From assembly GCA_963728875.1 (NCBI GenBank), contig CAVSLJ010000002.1, positions 372,001 to 436,000 of the forward strand: 64,000 bases of DNA. The letters are read 5' to 3'. The position numbers were made by a program, and so were the translations under genes. This stretch comes from DASUPK01 sp963728875 (GTDB lineage Bacteria; Actinomycetota; Thermoleophilia; Solirubrobacterales; 70-9). A model generated the notes under the pieces. The model made no database searches. It was given only the letters and a program-made list of their open reading frames with translations, and was not told where the DNA came from. Positions 9,159 through 17,545 of the stretch are shown in pieces (position 1 is the first letter of the stretch; the number at the start of each line of letters is the position of its first letter).

Positions 9159-9206
9159 ACGGGTTGCTCCTCGGCTTCGCCTGCGGGGCACCCTCTCGTC
9201 TCGTGC

Positions 9207-9212
9207 TAACTT
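9207..9212 (+). promoter_or_regulatory. -10 box, probable leaderless start of the serine protease
   Basis: TAACTT is followed by seven bases and then the GTG start at 9220; no Shine-Dalgarno is visible. Transcription would begin at or next to the start codon. Confidence 0.45.
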
Positions 9213-9219
9213 TTCGTTA

Positions 9220-10245
9220 GTGCCCAGGCTGAAGCTCATCTCGGGAGGCCTGAAGTTGATCGACGGGGCCGCCAACGGAGTCCCGTCGACGCCCTCCGAG
9301 CGCCTCCCGGATGCCGATGCCTTCGATGCGTACTCGCGTACGGTCTCCGGAGTCGCCGAGCGCCTGACGCGGTCGGTCGCCCATCTCGCGGTCGCGCGCC
9401 GCACTCGTCGCGGCCGGGCCGAGGGCGCGGGCAGCGGTGTTGCGATCTCCTCGGACGGCTACCTGCTGACCTCCGCCCACGTCGTTGCGGGAGGTCACAA
9501 GGTCACGGCATCGTTCTCCGACGGCCGGGAGCTCGGGGCCGAGGTGATCGGGGCCGACCCTCTCTCCGATCTGGCGGTGGTCTGCGCCGACGCCCGCGAT
9601 CTCTCCCCGGCCCAGCTCGGCGACGCCGACGAGCTGCGCGTCGGCCAGCTGGTGGTCGCGATCGGCAGCCCGATGGGTCTCGCCGGAACCGTGACGGCCG
9701 GCGTGGTCTCGGCCCTGGGCCGATCGCTTCCCACCCGCTCGGGATCGGCGGGGCGCCTGGTCGAGAACGTGATCCAGACCGACGCCGCGCTCAACCCGGG
9801 CAACTCCGGCGGCGCGCTCTCCGACGGGCTCAGCCGGGTGGTCGGAGTGAACACCGCCGTCGCCGGCATCGGGCTCGGCCTGGCGGTGCCGATCAACGAC
9901 GCCACCCGGAAGATCATCTCCGCGCTGATGAAGGAGGGCCGGGTGCGGCGCGCCTACATCGGCATCGTCGGCGGCTCTCGGCCGCTGCCGCCGAAGATCG
10001 CCTCGCGACTCGATCGCGACGAGGGAATAGAGGTCGTCGAGGTCGTCTCCGGCAGCCCCGCCGCCCGCGCGGGCCTGCGCGCCGAGGACCTGATCGTTGA
10101 GGTCGACGGTGAGCCGATGGGCGACGTGGGCGACCTCCAGCGCCTGATGGTCGCTGAGCGGATCGGCCAGCGCGTCGAGGTGCAGGTCGTCCGCGACGGT
10201 GCCTTTCTCACGGTGGACCTGATCCCCCGCGAGCTCGAGGCCTAG
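9220..10245 (+). CDS. Trypsin-like serine protease with PDZ domain (HtrA/DegP-like)
   Basis: A 341-residue S1C-type protease. The triad is visible: His87 in TSAHVV, Asp117 in DPLSDLAV and Ser196 in NPGNSGG. A PDZ domain occupies roughly residues 245-335 (YIGIVGG to EVQVVRDG). No signal peptide or membrane helix is apparent in the first 60 residues, so unlike classical HtrA proteins it may work in the cytoplasm. The gene sits inside the shikimate cluster but has its own -10-like box at 9207. It runs convergently into the next gene with a four-base overlap. Confidence 0.9.
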   Translation: MPRLKLISGGLKLIDGAANGVPSTPSERLPDADAFDAYSRTVSGVAERLTRSVAHLAVARRTRRGRAEGAGSGVAISSDGYLLTSAHVVAGGHKVTASFSDGRELGAEVIGADPLSDLAVVCADARDLSPAQLGDADELRVGQLVVAIGSPMGLAGTVTAGVVSALGRSLPTRSGSAGRLVENVIQTDAALNPGNSGGALSDGLSRVVGVNTAVAGIGLGLAVPINDATRKIISALMKEGRVRRAYIGIVGGSRPLPPKIASRLDRDEGIEVVEVVSGSPAARAGLRAEDLIVEVDGEPMGDVGDLQRLMVAERIGQRVEVQVVRDGAFLTVDLIPRELEA

Positions 10246-10742
10246 CCCTTCGCCTTCTTCGCCGGCTTCTGGATGGTCTTCGCCGCGGCGTTCGCGGAGA
10301 GGACCTCGACCCGGGCGGCTACCCGCCGTGGCGTGGTGAACAGGACGCCGATCGTCCCCGGCTCCCGCGGCAACAGCTGGAAGAAGGCCGGGGAGTTGTC
10401 GCTGGCGACGCCGATCAGGCCGAAGGCTGGGATCTCCAGCTCGGCCTGCTCCTTGGAGAGCACCTCGAGGGAGAGCTGATCGCCGACGTGGAGGGGCTCG
10501 CATCTGGGCTTGCGCGCCTTGCAGAGCGGCGCCGCCACGACGGGGACCTTCTTGCCGCCCACCTGGATCTGGACGCTCAGGGAGCGGCCCGGGGGAGGCT
10601 GGGCGGTTGTCGTGGTGGGCTGCGTCGTGGTGGTGCCGGTTGTGGTGGCGTTGCGGAGCGCGTGCTGTGGCACCAGCGCAGCGGCCAGAGTGGAGAGCCC
10701 GAGCAGCACGAGCATCACGATGAGCAGGCGGCGCGCCGCCAT
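10242..10742 (-). CDS. Exported or membrane-anchored protein of unknown function
   Basis: A 166-residue protein with an N-terminal signal/anchor (RRLLIVMLVLLGLSTLAAALV), then a Thr/Gln/Pro-rich linker and a globular domain with two cysteines (CKARKPRC) and beta-strand-like segments. It ends in a Lys-rich tail (KPAKKAKG). I do not recognise a family; the pattern SPAFFQLLPREPGTIGVLF hints at a cupredoxin-like or Ig-like beta fold, but this is only a guess. It is encoded against the direction of the shikimate cluster and overlaps the protease stop by four bases. Confidence 0.65.
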   Translation of the reverse strand: MAARRLLIVMLVLLGLSTLAAALVPQHALRNATTTGTTTTQPTTTTAQPPPGRSLSVQIQVGGKKVPVVAAPLCKARKPRCEPLHVGDQLSLEVLSKEQAELEIPAFGLIGVASDNSPAFFQLLPREPGTIGVLFTTPRRVAARVEVLSANAAAKTIQKPAKKAKG

Positions 10743-10780
10743 CAGGGGGAGAGGTCTTTGCTCACTGGGCTCTCAACGAT

Positions 10781-11215
10781 ATGGCCGGCGCCCTCCTCGA
10801 CGTCTCCCTCGTCGCCCTGCTGGGTGTCGTCACGGTCAGCGACCTGCGGACGCGGCTCGTGCCCGACGCCGCGCTGGTTGCGAGCCTGGCGGTCGCCCTG
10901 CCGGCCTGGCTGCTCTCGAACCCGGTCGGATTGCCCGAGCGGCTGGTTTATGGCCTCGCCGCGGGCGGGTTTCTGCTGATCGCCGCCCTGATCCGACCGG
11001 ACGGGATGGGCCTCGGCGACGTGAAGCTGGCCGGCGTCCTCGGGGTCTACCTGGGCGCCGGGGTCGCGGTGGCGATGGCGATCGCGTTCGCGGCCGGATC
11101 GCTCGCCGGCCTCGTCCTGCTGGCGCGGCACGGCTGGTCGGCGCGCAGTCGGACGATCCCCTTCGCTCCATTCCTCGCCGGCGGCGCCCTGGTCGTGCTG
11201 GTCGCGCAACCCTGA
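10781..11215 (+). CDS. Prepilin peptidase, catalytic domain only (A24 family)
   Basis: A 144-residue polytopic membrane protein with the two catalytic aspartates of prepilin peptidases: Asp21 in SDLRTRLVPD and Asp80 in the GLGDVKL (GxGD) motif. It lacks the N-terminal zinc and methylase domain found in full-length PilD, which places it with the short actinobacterial/archaeal-type peptidases. It would cleave type IV pilin-like leaders at the membrane. No pilin or pilus assembly gene occurs in this window; it sits upstream of aroC. Confidence 0.88.
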   Translation: MAGALLDVSLVALLGVVTVSDLRTRLVPDAALVASLAVALPAWLLSNPVGLPERLVYGLAAGGFLLIAALIRPDGMGLGDVKLAGVLGVYLGAGVAVAMAIAFAAGSLAGLVLLARHGWSARSRTIPFAPFLAGGALVVLVAQP

Positions 11216-11241
11216 GACCGGGGCCGCAGGGCCGCTCCATC

Positions 11242-11247
11242 TACTCT
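11242..11247 (+). promoter_or_regulatory. -10 box, probable leaderless start of aroC
   Basis: TACTCT is followed by six bases and the GTG start of aroC at 11254. No Shine-Dalgarno is present in the short gap after the prepilin peptidase. Confidence 0.4.
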
Positions 11248-11253
11248 GCCCGC

Positions 11254-12417
11254 GTGAGTTTGAGGTTCACAACAGCGGGCGAGTCCCACGGGCCTGGCCT
11301 GGTGGCGATCGTCGAGGGCCTGCCCGCCGGGCTCGAGCTCGATCGTGAGGCTCTGGACCGCGACATGGCGCGCCGCCAGCTCGGTCACGGGCGGGGCGGC
11401 CGCATGAAGATCGAGAGCGACACGGTCGAGATCCGCTCGGGGATTCGCCACGGCCGCACCCTGGGCAGCCCGATTGCGGTCCTGGTCGCAAACCGCGACT
11501 ACCCGAACTGGGACGAGCGGATGAATCCCTGGCCGGTCGACGCCGACGTGGAGGAGTCGCACCTGCCGCGCCCCGGGCACGCGGACCTGGCCGGGCTGCA
11601 GAAGTACGGATTCAGCGACGTCCGCAACGTGCTCGAGCGCGCCAGCGCTCGCGAGACGGCGGCGCGGGTCGCTGCCGGGACCATCGCCAAGGGCTTTCTC
11701 TCGGCCGTCGGCGTGAGCGTCTTCAGCCACGTGATCCAGATCGCGTCCGTGAGCGCCCCCGAGCGCGACGATCTGAAGCAGGAGGACTTCGCGGGTGTGG
11801 ACGATTCGCCCGTCCGCTGCCTGGACGCCGCCGCGTCCGAGGCGATGGTGGCCGAGATCGATCGCCTGCGCAAGGAGAACGAGTCGCTCGGCGGCAAGTT
11901 CGAGGTGCGCGCCTTCGGGCTCGTCCCCGGCATCGGATCGTATGCCTCCTGGAGCGAGAAGCTCGACGGCCGCCTCGCGCAGGCGGTCTGCTCGATCCAG
12001 TCGGTCAAGGGCGTCTCCCTGGGCGAGGCGTGGGATGTGGCCGGCAAGCCCGGCTCCGAGGCCCACGACGAGATCTTCCACTCGGATGAGCGCGGCTGGT
12101 ACCGGGAGACGAACCGCGCCGGTGGCCTCGAGGGTGGCATGACCAACGGCGAGCCGCTCGTCGTGCAGGCTGCGATCAAGCCGATCTCGACGATGACGCA
12201 GCCGCTCCGCTCGGTCGACACCGAGACCAAGGAGCCGGCGCAGGCGATGCGGGAGCGAACCGACTCGACGGTGGTCCCGGCGGCGGCCGTCGTCGCTGAG
12301 GCGATGGTCGCGCTCGTGCTGGCCGGGGCCTACCGGGAGAAATTCGGCGGCGACCACATCGACGATGTGCTCGCGTCAATCGCGGCGTACCGGGAGCGCA
12401 TCGGATGGCGGCGCTAG
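11254..12417 (+). CDS. aroC: Chorismate synthase
   Basis: A 387-residue FMN-dependent enzyme converting EPSP to chorismate, the last common step of aromatic synthesis. Signatures are TTAGESHGPGLVAIVEG at the N-terminus, the RRQLGHGRGGRM motif, and DSTVVPAAAVVAEAM near the end. The frame is open for 744 bases upstream, but homology begins at GTG 11254 with the TTAGESHG block. The 3' end overlaps the aroK/aroB fusion by 13 bases. Confidence 0.96.
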   Translation: MSLRFTTAGESHGPGLVAIVEGLPAGLELDREALDRDMARRQLGHGRGGRMKIESDTVEIRSGIRHGRTLGSPIAVLVANRDYPNWDERMNPWPVDADVEESHLPRPGHADLAGLQKYGFSDVRNVLERASARETAARVAAGTIAKGFLSAVGVSVFSHVIQIASVSAPERDDLKQEDFAGVDDSPVRCLDAAASEAMVAEIDRLRKENESLGGKFEVRAFGLVPGIGSYASWSEKLDGRLAQAVCSIQSVKGVSLGEAWDVAGKPGSEAHDEIFHSDERGWYRETNRAGGLEGGMTNGEPLVVQAAIKPISTMTQPLRSVDTETKEPAQAMRERTDSTVVPAAAVVAEAMVALVLAGAYREKFGGDHIDDVLASIAAYRERIGWRR

Positions 12418-13982
12418 CCCACCACGGGCTCGTCTTCATCGGCTTCATGGCGGCGGGCAAGACGCGGGGCGCGCAGGCGGTGGCCGAGCGGCTCGACCTC
12501 GGGGTGAGCGACACCGACGAGCTGCTCGAGCGCGAGCTCGGCGAGCCCATCGCGTCCTTCTTCCTGCGTGAGGGCGAGGCCGAGTTCCGCCGCCGCGAGG
12601 AGCGCCTCGTCGTCTCGGCGCTCGACGCACTGGCCGGGCAGGTCGGCGGGCCGTCTTCCGTGGTCGCGCTCGGGGGTGGCGCGATCGAGAGCCAGGCCGT
12701 GCGGCGCGCGCTTGGCGAGCACCTGCCGGTCTGGTGCGACGTCGACGAGGAGGTCGCCTGGGAGCGGGCGTCCGGGACCGACCGGCCGCTCGCCACGAAC
12801 CGGGCGGAGTTCTCTGAGCGCTTCGCGAGCCGGCGACCCATCTACGAGTCGCTCGCACGGGCGATCCTGCCCTCGGCCGCGCGGGATGCCGCCGGGCCTG
12901 CGGCGCCGTGGCTGGCGGCGATGCAGGGCAATCCCGGCGTGCGCATGGCCTGGGCCGAGTCGGCCAGCGGCTCGTACCCGGTCGCCGTCGGCGCGGGCGC
13001 GATCCGGCTGCTCGACGATGCTCGCGAGGCGCTCCCGGACGCCCTTCCCGCGCGGACCTTCTGCGTCGCCGACGATGAGGCGCTGCGCCATCACCGCTCG
13101 CTGCTGCCGCGAACCGAGGAGATCATCGGCGTCCAGGGCGCCGAGACCTCCAAGACCATCGCCGAGGCGGAGCGGGTCCTGACCGAGCTCTCCTCGGCGG
13201 GCGCGAAGCGCGACGACTGCGTGCTGGCATTCGGTGGCGGGGTGGTGGGGGATCTCGGCGGCTTCTGCGCCGCCACCTACCAGCGGGGCGTGGCCCTCGT
13301 CCAGGCGCCCACCACCCTGGTCGCGCAGGTCGACTCGGCCTACGGCGGCAAGACCGGCGTCGATCTTCCGGCGGCGAAGAACTACGTCGGCGCATATCAC
13401 CTGCCGATCGCGGTGCTGGCCGATCCCACCACGCTGAGCACGCTCCCTGGCGAGGAGCTCGCCGCCGGCTTCGTGGAGGTGATCAAGACGGCGCTGATCG
13501 CCGGCGACCCACTCTGGTCCCAGGTCAGGGCCATCCAGGACCTGGACCCGGCGGCGCTGACCGAGGTGGTCTTCGACTGCGCGCGGACCAAGATCGAGGT
13601 GGTGGCCTCGGACGAGAGGGATTCCGGGCGCCGGATGGTGCTCAACCTCGGCCACACGGTCGGTCACGCCATCGAGGCTGAGACTCACTACAAGCGCTAC
13701 CGCCACGGCGAGGCCGTCGGCCTCGGCCTGCTCGCCGCGCTTCGTCTCTCCGGCGCCGATGGGCTTCGCAACGAGGTGGAGGGCCTGCTGGCATCGCACG
13801 GCCTGCCGATCTCTCTCGATCCCTCGGTGAGCACCGACGGCGTGCTCGCGGCGATGGAGCGGGACAAGAAGCAGAGCCGAGAGGGGCTCGGGTTCGTGCT
13901 GCTCTCGGAGCCCGGCGAGCCGCGCTGGGGGCAGCGGGTTGAGCCGGATAGGGTCCGGGCGGTGGTGGAGGAGCTGAAGTGA
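12405..13982 (+). CDS. aroKB: Bifunctional shikimate kinase / 3-dehydroquinate synthase
   Basis: A 525-residue fusion of two shikimate-pathway enzymes. Residues 1 to about 165 are shikimate kinase: Walker A GFMAAGKT, substrate Asp in SDTDE, Arg in FRRRE, the VALGGGA loop and lid residue RPLA. Residues from about 170 on are dehydroquinate synthase: NAD-binding GGGVVGDLGGF, APTTLVAQVDSAYGGKTGVD, and zinc ligands in the EVIKTALI helix, NLGHTVGHAIE and HGEAVGLG. The two activities are usually encoded by adjacent aroK and aroB genes. It overlaps aroC by 13 bases and aroQ by four. Confidence 0.95.
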   Translation: MAALAHHGLVFIGFMAAGKTRGAQAVAERLDLGVSDTDELLERELGEPIASFFLREGEAEFRRREERLVVSALDALAGQVGGPSSVVALGGGAIESQAVRRALGEHLPVWCDVDEEVAWERASGTDRPLATNRAEFSERFASRRPIYESLARAILPSAARDAAGPAAPWLAAMQGNPGVRMAWAESASGSYPVAVGAGAIRLLDDAREALPDALPARTFCVADDEALRHHRSLLPRTEEIIGVQGAETSKTIAEAERVLTELSSAGAKRDDCVLAFGGGVVGDLGGFCAATYQRGVALVQAPTTLVAQVDSAYGGKTGVDLPAAKNYVGAYHLPIAVLADPTTLSTLPGEELAAGFVEVIKTALIAGDPLWSQVRAIQDLDPAALTEVVFDCARTKIEVVASDERDSGRRMVLNLGHTVGHAIEAETHYKRYRHGEAVGLGLLAALRLSGADGLRNEVEGLLASHGLPISLDPSVSTDGVLAAMERDKKQSREGLGFVLLSEPGEPRWGQRVEPDRVRAVVEELK

Positions 13983-14437
13983 GCTCGGTGACGCGCAACC
14001 GGGTCGAGGTGATGCACGGCGTCAACCTCGACATGCTCGGCAGCCGCGACCACGACATCTACGGCGACTTCACGCTCCCCGAGCTGGAAACGAGGATCAA
14101 GCGGTTTGCGCGGGACCTGGACCTGGAGGCCGCCTTCTTCCAGTCGAACTCGGAGGGCGAGTTCGTCGAGCACCTGCATCGGCTGCCCGAGAGGGCGGAC
14201 GCCGCGCTGATCAATGCGGGAGCGTGGACCCACTACTCGTGGGCGATCAGGGACGCCCTCGACCTGACCGGCATCCCGACCGTGGAGGTGCACATCTCCG
14301 ACATCTCCAAGCGCGAGGAATGGCGCCGGCACTCGGTGTTCGATGGCCTTGACCTCATCCTCGGACAGGTCTACGGCAAAGGTGCCGACGGCTACCGGGA
14401 GGCCCTGGAGCTGATCGCCAAGAGGCTCGGGCTGTGA
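13979..14437 (+). CDS. aroQ: 3-dehydroquinate dehydratase, type II
   Basis: A 152-residue dodecameric-type enzyme that dehydrates 3-dehydroquinate. The N-terminal block HGVNLDMLGSRDHDIYG contains the conserved Asn, Arg and catalytic Tyr; the catalytic His lies in VEVHISDISKREEWRRHS, and the substrate loop is INAGAWTHYSWAIRDAL. The sequence diverges from the common NGPNLNLLG form but keeps the active-site residues. Four-base overlaps with both neighbours (GTGA and GTGA) indicate tight coupling in the aro operon. Confidence 0.93.
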   Translation: MSSVTRNRVEVMHGVNLDMLGSRDHDIYGDFTLPELETRIKRFARDLDLEAAFFQSNSEGEFVEHLHRLPERADAALINAGAWTHYSWAIRDALDLTGIPTVEVHISDISKREEWRRHSVFDGLDLILGQVYGKGADGYREALELIAKRLGL

Positions 14438-15492
14438 CGCGGGGGGAGCGGCTCGCCGAGCTGGTGGCGGAGAGGGAGCTCGACCAGCTCTTCGTCTCGG
14501 ACCTCGTGAACGTCCGCTACCTGACCGGCTTCACCGGCACGAACGGCGCCTGCCTGGTCGGGGGCGGCGGGCTCGTCTTCTTCACCGACTTCCGCTACAC
14601 CGAGCGGGCCAAGACGGAGGTCTCGCCGGAGTGGGAGCGCCCCGAGGCCGAGCGCGAGCTCGTTCCCCAGATCGTGGCGGGGATGAAGGGGCGGGTCGGG
14701 TTCGAGGACGGGAAGCTGAGCGTCCGCCAGCTCGCCCGCCTGGAGGCGGCCGCCGGGAAGGACGTGGAGCTCATTCCAGCCGGCGACCTCGTCGAGCAGC
14801 TTCGCGCCATCAAGGAGCCCGGAGAGCTGGAGCGGATCGCGGCCGCGGCGGAGCTCACCGACGGCGTCTATCGGTGGGCGCTCGATCGAGGGCTCGCCGG
14901 TCGCACGGAAAGCGATGTCGCCCGTGCCGCCGTCGCGCGAATCCGCGAGCTCGGCGCCGAGCCCTCATTCCCCCCGATCGTGGCGGCTGGAGAGAACGGC
15001 GCGCTGCCGCACGCCGAGCCCGGCCACAGGGAGATCGGCTCCGGCGAGCTGGTCGTCTTCGACATGGGTTCCGAGCTCGACGGCTACTGCTCCGACTGCA
15101 CCCGCACCTTCGCGACCGGCGAGCCCGGAGACGAGGCGCGCGAGGTCTACGACCTGGTGGTGGCCGCCCAGCTCAAGTCGCTCGCCGCGGTCCGCCCGGC
15201 GGCGAGCGGCAAGGAGGTCGATGCGGTCGCGCGGGAGATGATCTCCGAGGCCGGCCACGGGGACCACTTCGGGCACGGGCTTGGGCATGGGGTCGGCCTC
15301 GAGGTCCATGAGGGGCCTCGTCTCTCGACCACGTCCGAGGACGACCTCTTCGAGGGCAACGTCGTCACCGTGGAGCCGGGGATCTACCTGCCCGGCCAGT
15401 TCGGCGTCCGCATCGAGGACCTCGTCGTCGTCACCGCCGACGGCCACCGCAATCTGAGCGGGTTGCCGAAGGGCCTGCAAGTCGTCGATTGA
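14434..15492 (+). CDS. M24 metallopeptidase, Xaa-Pro aminopeptidase/dipeptidase (PepP/PepQ-like)
   Basis: A 352-residue cytoplasmic peptidase that removes N-terminal residues before proline. A creatinase-like N-terminal domain (FVSDLVNVRYLTGFTGTN) precedes the pita-bread domain. The five metal ligands are visible: Asp residues in FDMGSELDGYCSDCTRTF, His in HGLGHGVGLEVHE, Glu in TVEPGIY and Glu in GVRIEDLV. It overlaps aroQ by four bases. In many actinobacteria efp follows directly; here efp lies 12 kb downstream. Confidence 0.93.
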   Translation: MTRGERLAELVAERELDQLFVSDLVNVRYLTGFTGTNGACLVGGGGLVFFTDFRYTERAKTEVSPEWERPEAERELVPQIVAGMKGRVGFEDGKLSVRQLARLEAAAGKDVELIPAGDLVEQLRAIKEPGELERIAAAAELTDGVYRWALDRGLAGRTESDVARAAVARIRELGAEPSFPPIVAAGENGALPHAEPGHREIGSGELVVFDMGSELDGYCSDCTRTFATGEPGDEAREVYDLVVAAQLKSLAAVRPAASGKEVDAVAREMISEAGHGDHFGHGLGHGVGLEVHEGPRLSTTSEDDLFEGNVVTVEPGIYLPGQFGVRIEDLVVVTADGHRNLSGLPKGLQVVD

Positions 15493-15667
15493 CGGCTTCG
15501 CCTCAGATCGCGGCCACAAGCGGCCGACCCCCTTCCCCGCCTGGAGGTGTGATTCAGAACCGCTGCTTTTCGTCCAAGGCGGCTGTTTCGGCCGGCTCAC
15601 CGACAGCCGCTGAGGCTTCCGCTTTCACGCGAAAGGGGAAGCGCAGGAAGGGACCGCCTCACGCGGC

Positions 15668-15955
15668 TTATCGATCCGAGTCCCGCGGCCGGGATCGCCG
15701 CTGAGTTCGCGAGCGCGGATCTTTAAGTGGCGGTCTTGCAGGGAATGGGGCGGATACGGTTCCCGAGCGCTTCCCGTACAGCTTCTCGTAGACCTCCCCC
15801 TCTACCCGTTCGGGATCGAGGTTTCGCGTCTCCCTCGCTTCGGTCGCGCGTGTTGAGCGCAGCAGCGCCACGGCCGCCACGGCAATGACGGCAACCCCGA
15901 ACAAGATGAGGACGATCAGCACGGGGGCGATCGTAGGCGCCGGGCGATGCTCCAC
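15668..15955 (-). CDS. Small membrane protein, unknown function
   Basis: A possible 95-residue protein with one N-terminal hydrophobic helix (IAPVLIVLILFGVAVIAVAAVALL) and a basic, Arg/Pro-rich cytoplasmic tail. It starts with GTG and has no good ribosome site. No family is recognised. The hydrophobic profile and base composition make it more plausible than other frames here, but it could still be chance. The 175 bases between the M24 peptidase and this frame hold nothing else that I can support. Confidence 0.4.
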   Translation of the reverse strand: MEHRPAPTIAPVLIVLILFGVAVIAVAAVALLRSTRATEARETRNLDPERVEGEVYEKLYGKRSGTVSAPFPARPPLKDPRSRTQRRSRPRDSDR

Positions 15956-16534
15956 CGGGTGACGCTAAGCAGCCAGGGGCCCGCTACTCCCCCGGCACCC
16001 CTCGAAGCATGTCTGCAGTCATTGTCCCGCCCGCTGCGGAAACTTAGGAGGTCGGAGTAAGGTAGTTCGGCTGGCGCTGCGGGCAGATCACTCTTCCTCG
16101 GTGCCCGCGTATCGGCTTCGCTCGCTGGGTCATCCCTCTTCCTTCCGTGCGACCCGCCACAGAGGGCACGAAAGGTCTGATGTCCTATGACCGCCAGCAA
16201 GCTGTCCCAACGAGCAGCACGACGCCGCGGCGAGTTCCATCACGCCGACGGCGACCGTCGTGTCGCCCTAGCGCTCGAAGCACACCGCCACCTGAACACC
16301 TCCGGCTCTGACCGGGCCCTATCCGGAGCGGAGAGGGGGAGACAGCGGCCTTGAGCGAAACGACCCCCCGAACTCTCTGAGATCCTCGAGTCGGAGCGGC
16401 CGCGTGCCCAGTAGCGCTGCTCGGCGTGGGCCGACGCAGCTCGTAATCACGAGGTCACGAAGCGCGAGCGGCCCTTCTCGACGTTCGATGCATCTGGGGG
16501 CAGCACGAGTCCGCATCCTGCTGAACCAAAGGGG
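15956..16534. other. 579-base stretch without a convincing gene
   Basis: No tRNA, hairpin terminator or repeat stands out. A 55-codon frame on the + strand (ATG 16187 to TGA 16354) begins MTASKLSQRAARRRGEFHH and could encode a small basic helical protein, but its third-position GC looks lower than in neighbouring genes and the nearest AAAGG is 12 bases upstream. A TAGGAGG at 16046 is not followed by a usable start codon. Confidence 0.3.
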
Positions 16535-17338
16535 GTGGTGAGATTGCGCAGGGAAGCTCCTCCGAAGCCGACTGCCGCCGAGCGCGAGGTGGCTGATCTA
16601 CTGCCGATCGAGGCCGATCCCGACGCGGCCAGAGCCGTCCTGGATCGCGTCCCCCTCTGGTTCCACACCTTCTCGCTCGACCACTCCGACCAGCTCTATA
16701 CGCCCGGCGTCGCGCGCAATCACCGCTACCGGATCCCCGCCCTTCCCGGGGACTTCAGCGGCTTGAGCGTGCTCGACGTCGGCACCTTTGACGGCTTCTA
16801 CGCGTTCCTCGCCGAAGCCCGTGGCGCGCGGCGAGTCGTCGCGGTGGACAACGAGCAGTACAGGGCGTGGGTCCGGGCGCGCTGGGGTGTCGAGCTTGAG
16901 GGGGGCGAGGGGTTCACAGCGATCCGGGAGTTGCTCCACTCGACGGTCGAGTACCGTCGTCTCAACGCTTTCGATCTCGATCAGCTCGAGGAAACGTTCG
17001 ACTTCATCCTCTGCTTCGGGATCCTGCACCGGGTAGACAATCCGGTAGGCCTGCTCCAGGTGCTTCGACGGCGCCTCTCGGCCGAAGGCCGGGTCCTTCT
17101 CGAAACCTACGGCTCAGCGGATCGGACGCTCGATGCCGCCGCAGCTATCCACGCCTACAAGGCAGGCGAGGTTTACGCTCACGATGACTTCGTGTACTGG
17201 GGCTTCACCCCCGCAGGTTTGGACGCGATGGCCTGCCATGCGGGCTTCGAGGGCTTCGAGCTGATCGATGCGCCGGTCATCGACGGTCATCCGCGCGTCA
17301 TCGGAACGCTGCGCGCCCGCGCCATGGATCGCCCATAG
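16535..17338 (+). CDS. Class I SAM-dependent methyltransferase (CmoB/DUF1698-like)
   Basis: A 267-residue methyltransferase. The SAM-binding motif is LDVGTFDGFYAFLAE, the acidic end of strand two is VVAVDNEQY, and FILCFGILHRVDNPVGLL resembles the post-motif block of CmoB-type tRNA wobble-uridine enzymes (usually GVLYHRRSPL). Because CmoB proper makes cmo5U from carboxy-SAM and the rest is not clearly conserved, a related small-molecule or natural-product methyltransferase is equally possible. A G-rich ribosome-site-like run lies directly before GTG 16535; GTG 16538 is an alternative. Confidence 0.8.
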   Translation: MVRLRREAPPKPTAAEREVADLLPIEADPDAARAVLDRVPLWFHTFSLDHSDQLYTPGVARNHRYRIPALPGDFSGLSVLDVGTFDGFYAFLAEARGARRVVAVDNEQYRAWVRARWGVELEGGEGFTAIRELLHSTVEYRRLNAFDLDQLEETFDFILCFGILHRVDNPVGLLQVLRRRLSAEGRVLLETYGSADRTLDAAAAIHAYKAGEVYAHDDFVYWGFTPAGLDAMACHAGFEGFELIDAPVIDGHPRVIGTLRARAMDRP

Positions 17339-17545
17339 ATCGAATCGGGGAGGCAGGTGGGAGGCAGCCCAACCCGAAGCCCTGCCCGGCGTCCCAGGAG
17401 GCGAGGGCGCTGGCCACTGCGAGCCGAAGAACCCGCGCCCCCCGTCATAAGCGTGGTGGTCATGGCCCGTGATAGAAAGGCCGCACATGAGCGCTGGGTG
17501 TCCGCAACAGAGCATCGCCCTCGGCCGAGCGCGAATACCTTTGTG

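Noticed and set aside
15916..16200. 94-codon minus-strand frame
   Set aside because: It overlaps the more plausible small membrane protein, has no hydrophobic or domain pattern and no ribosome site.
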